This document shows, piece after piece, positions 5,291-6,636 of a DNA stretch of 6,636 nt (position 1 is the stretch's first letter; every line of letters begins with the position of its first letter). Made by a program: the position numbers and the translations under genes. The notes below the pieces were generated by a model. It was not told the origin of the DNA. It did no database searches and was given only the letters and a program-made list of their open reading frames with translations. This DNA is from an uncultured bacterium (GTDB lineage Bacteria; Patescibacteriota; Saccharimonadia; Saccharimonadales; Saccharimonadaceae), in the NCBI GenBank assembly GCA_903889015.1, contig CAISVS010000062.1, positions 1-6,636 on the forward strand, given 5' to 3'.

Positions 5291-5440
5291 TTAAGATTGG
5301 GTCGAAAAGATATCAGCTTCACGTCGACTAAGAAAACTTAGCAACTGCTCGTTAGTACGTGGTTGATCCCAAGAAGCCGTTTCAAGAGCCAATATATCCG
5401 ACACGTTGACGTCTTCTATGTTTAAGATTGGTGTATCCAT
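5291..5440 (-). CDS. 49-residue protein resembling the N-terminus of a RimI-like GNAT
   Basis: The reading frame has AGGA (5448-5451) seven bases before ATG 5440, a promoter and a terminator, so it looks expressed. The sequence ILNIEDVNVSDILALETA, then SWDQPRTNEQLLSFL, is like the first 45 residues of RimI-type acetyltransferases (beta-1, then the DLPAILALE helix, then the W/F-x-x-P-W loop). It stops at residue 49, and the acetyl-CoA-binding part is absent. The bases after the stop hold only the terminator, so no simple frameshift restores the rest. Either it is a decayed gene remnant that kept its control signals, or a small protein of its own. It cannot acetylate by itself. Confidence 0.6.
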   Translation of the reverse strand: MDTPILNIEDVNVSDILALETASWDQPRTNEQLLSFLSRREADIFSTQS

Positions 5441-5477
5441 TTCTGTTTCCTTTTTTTGTTTTTATTGTTTGATATAT

Positions 5478-5508
5478 CTATTTAAGCATAAATGTGATAA
5501 ATATGCAA
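5478..5508 (-). promoter_or_regulatory. Promoter of the 49-codon gene
   Basis: The minus strand has TTGCAT (5508-5503), a 17-bp spacer and TTAAAT (5485-5480). The stretch TTATGCTTAAATAG resembles the TTATGTTAAA(C/T)TAG element of two other promoters in the window. It is divergent from the 6-TM operon. Confidence 0.45.
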
Positions 5509-5526
5509 TACCTAAAATGCACATTT

Positions 5527-5557
5527 TTGCCCTTTCGTCGTGGTTATGTTAAATTAG
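5527..5557 (+). promoter_or_regulatory. Promoter of the 6-TM/ATP-cone operon
   Basis: TTGCCC (5527-5532), a 16-bp spacer and TTAAAT (5549-5554) form a weak sigma-70-type promoter. The stretch GGTTATGTTAAATTAG (5542-5557) matches the promoter at 1165-1180 in 15 of 16 bases. Confidence 0.5.
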
Positions 5558-5585
5558 AGATAGGAAAATAAAAAAATAAAAAATC

Positions 5586-6299
5586 ATGGATATATTCAGC
5601 TCTCTCGCAATCGTTACTCTGGCCGGTCTGGTTCACGCCAGCTTTCAGTTGAGTATCAGTGTATTAACATTGCTGAGTGGCCATACAATTGGCGCCAAAA
5701 GATCTCACGCCAGATTGTTACGTCTGACTAGCAGTTTCGTCTTTGGGACTGGACTAATGACGGTATTATTATTGTCATTTACGTCGTTATTACTATTAAA
5801 CATTTTTGGCAATCATACTCCGCAATTAATTTGGGCTATAGCTTGCGGATTAACAGTTGGCGTCGCCATCGCGATTTGGGTATTTTATTATCGCCACGAA
5901 AAGGGAACTACGCTGTGGATTCCACGCAGTATGGCTACTTATTTAAATAAGCGCACAAAATTAACCAAACTTAGTGGGGAAGCATTTGGATTGGGACTAA
6001 GTAGTGTAATCGGTGAAATTATATTCATCATTGCCCCGCTGTTTATCAGCGCCCTTGTGTTGATTCAATTACCTGCCGTTTGGCAATTAGTTGGCATTGG
6101 AATTTACACATTAGTTTCGATGTTGTCGATCATCACCGTTTGGGTGTTAATTGGCAGTGGCCATGCCTTATCAGATATTCAGCGTTGGCGCGAAAACAAC
6201 AAACATTTTATACAATTTACAGCCGGAACTGGTTTAGTTATTTTAGGATTTTTTGTCTATGTCTACCAAGTTTTAGGCGGCAGTATCGGAGTTAGTTGA
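5586..6299 (+). CDS. Six-transmembrane protein of unknown function
   Basis: The 237-residue protein has six predicted membrane helices at about 7-30, 50-72, 81-101, 134-160, 166-190 and 210-230, arranged three plus three around a basic loop (102-130). Small residues and repeated GL/SGH elements (SGH 31-33, GSGH 190-193) suggest two related halves, as in LysE, CcdA and similar small transporters, but I cannot assign a family. His17, His33, Glu132, Glu144 and His193 near helix ends are candidate functional polar residues. There is no Shine-Dalgarno close to ATG 5586, only an A-rich leader. The TGA stop lies one base before the ATP-cone start, so the two are translationally coupled. Confidence 0.75.
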   Translation: MDIFSSLAIVTLAGLVHASFQLSISVLTLLSGHTIGAKRSHARLLRLTSSFVFGTGLMTVLLLSFTSLLLLNIFGNHTPQLIWAIACGLTVGVAIAIWVFYYRHEKGTTLWIPRSMATYLNKRTKLTKLSGEAFGLGLSSVIGEIIFIIAPLFISALVLIQLPAVWQLVGIGIYTLVSMLSIITVWVLIGSGHALSDIQRWRENNKHFIQFTAGTGLVILGFFVYVYQVLGGSIGVS

Positions 6300-6300
6300 T

Positions 6301-6585
6301 ATGGAATTATCAGTTGATATCATCAAGCGCGGCGGCAGTCGTCCAACCGAAAAATTTTTACGGGACAAATTACACCGCAGTATTGTCGCTGCTTGCCTAA
6401 GCGTCAAAGCACCTACTGGCCAAGCTGAAGCCGCCGCCAATGCCGTTTGCGATAAAGTTATTGGCTGGTTGCAGCAACATCCCGAAGTTACCAGTCATGA
6501 TATTAGGGTTGTTGCCGCTCGCCACTTAAAAAGTTACCACCCCGAAGCCGCATATTTATACGAACAACACAAAATCACTATTTAA
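6301..6585 (+). CDS. Stand-alone ATP-cone domain protein
   Basis: The 94-residue protein is essentially one ATP-cone: VDIIKRGGSRPTEKF (5-19), LHRSIVAAC, then a closing VTSHDIRVVAARHL helix and YHPEAAYLYEQ. ATP-cones bind ATP or dATP and act as allosteric sensors at the N-terminus of ribonucleotide reductases and in NrdR. Here no catalytic or zinc-finger part is attached, so it may work as a regulatory subunit in trans. Shine-Dalgarno GGAG (6288-6291) lies inside the end of the upstream gene, and the gap is one base. The following gene starts 15 bases on, so all three probably share one mRNA. Confidence 0.88.
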   Translation: MELSVDIIKRGGSRPTEKFLRDKLHRSIVAACLSVKAPTGQAEAAANAVCDKVIGWLQQHPEVTSHDIRVVAARHLKSYHPEAAYLYEQHKITI

Positions 6586-6599
6586 AAACAGGAGTTATT

Positions 6600-6636
6600 A
6601 TGGCCAAAAAATACGAATTTGATTATGACCTTATCG
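6600..6636 (+). CDS. Start of a gene, possibly an FAD/NAD-dependent oxidoreductase (partial)
   Basis: ATG 6600 follows GGAG (6591-6594) with five bases between, and twelve codons are visible: MAKKYEFDYDLI. The xYDLI pattern is how the first Rossmann strand of many pyridine nucleotide-disulfide oxidoreductases begins (YDLIVIGxGxxG), but the glycine motif is beyond the window, so the call is tentative. It is third in the 6-TM/ATP-cone operon. Confidence 0.6.
   Translation, partial: MAKKYEFDYDLI

Overview
The window is AT-rich bacterial DNA with small genes, short gaps and standard stop codons. TGA ends the 6-TM gene one base before the next ATG, which argues against TGA recoding. An orphan ATP-cone protein, an MccF-like peptidase, a lipid-salvage-type membrane kinase and several apparently leaderless or SD-poor genes fit Candidatus Patescibacteria, perhaps Saccharibacteria. 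That placement is an inference; no rRNA or other marker gene is present.

Layout. 1-206: two copies of a 110-bp tandem repeat, each an inverted repeat with tRNA D-arm-like sequence on both strands. 231-279: terminator. 299-1141 (-): membrane-anchored coiled-coil protein. 1267-2745 (+), divergent from it: a 492-residue fusion of a phytol/dolichol-kinase-like domain and a DUF92 (VTE6/TMEM19) domain. This abuts 2746-3732 (-), an S66 LD-carboxypeptidase of MccF type, with no spacer. Then on the minus strand come an ASCH-domain protein (3848-4297), a GNAT acetyltransferase (4498-5025), a probable short noncoding RNA with its own promoter and terminator (about 5093-5191), and a 49-codon gene resembling the N-terminus of a RimI-like acetyltransferase (5291-5440). 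On the plus strand a divergent operon follows: 6-TM protein (5586-6299), stand-alone ATP-cone (6301-6585) and the start of a gene that may encode an FAD/NAD oxidoreductase (6600 to window end).

How the parts may work together. The fusion protein would turn a polyprenol-type alcohol into its monophosphate and then diphosphate, a salvage route useful to a cell with poor isoprenoid synthesis. The MccF-like peptidase could act in murein recycling or, with the nearby GNAT, in detoxifying peptide-nucleotide antibiotics of the microcin C type, since MccF and MccE are a peptidase and a GNAT. The minus-strand genes from 3.8 to 5.4 kb look like individually transcribed units, most with a readable promoter and several with a hairpin terminator, not one operon.

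The best candidates for something undescribed are the tRNA-half inverted tandem repeat at the left edge, the two-hairpin RNA at about 5093-5191, and the double-kinase fusion.
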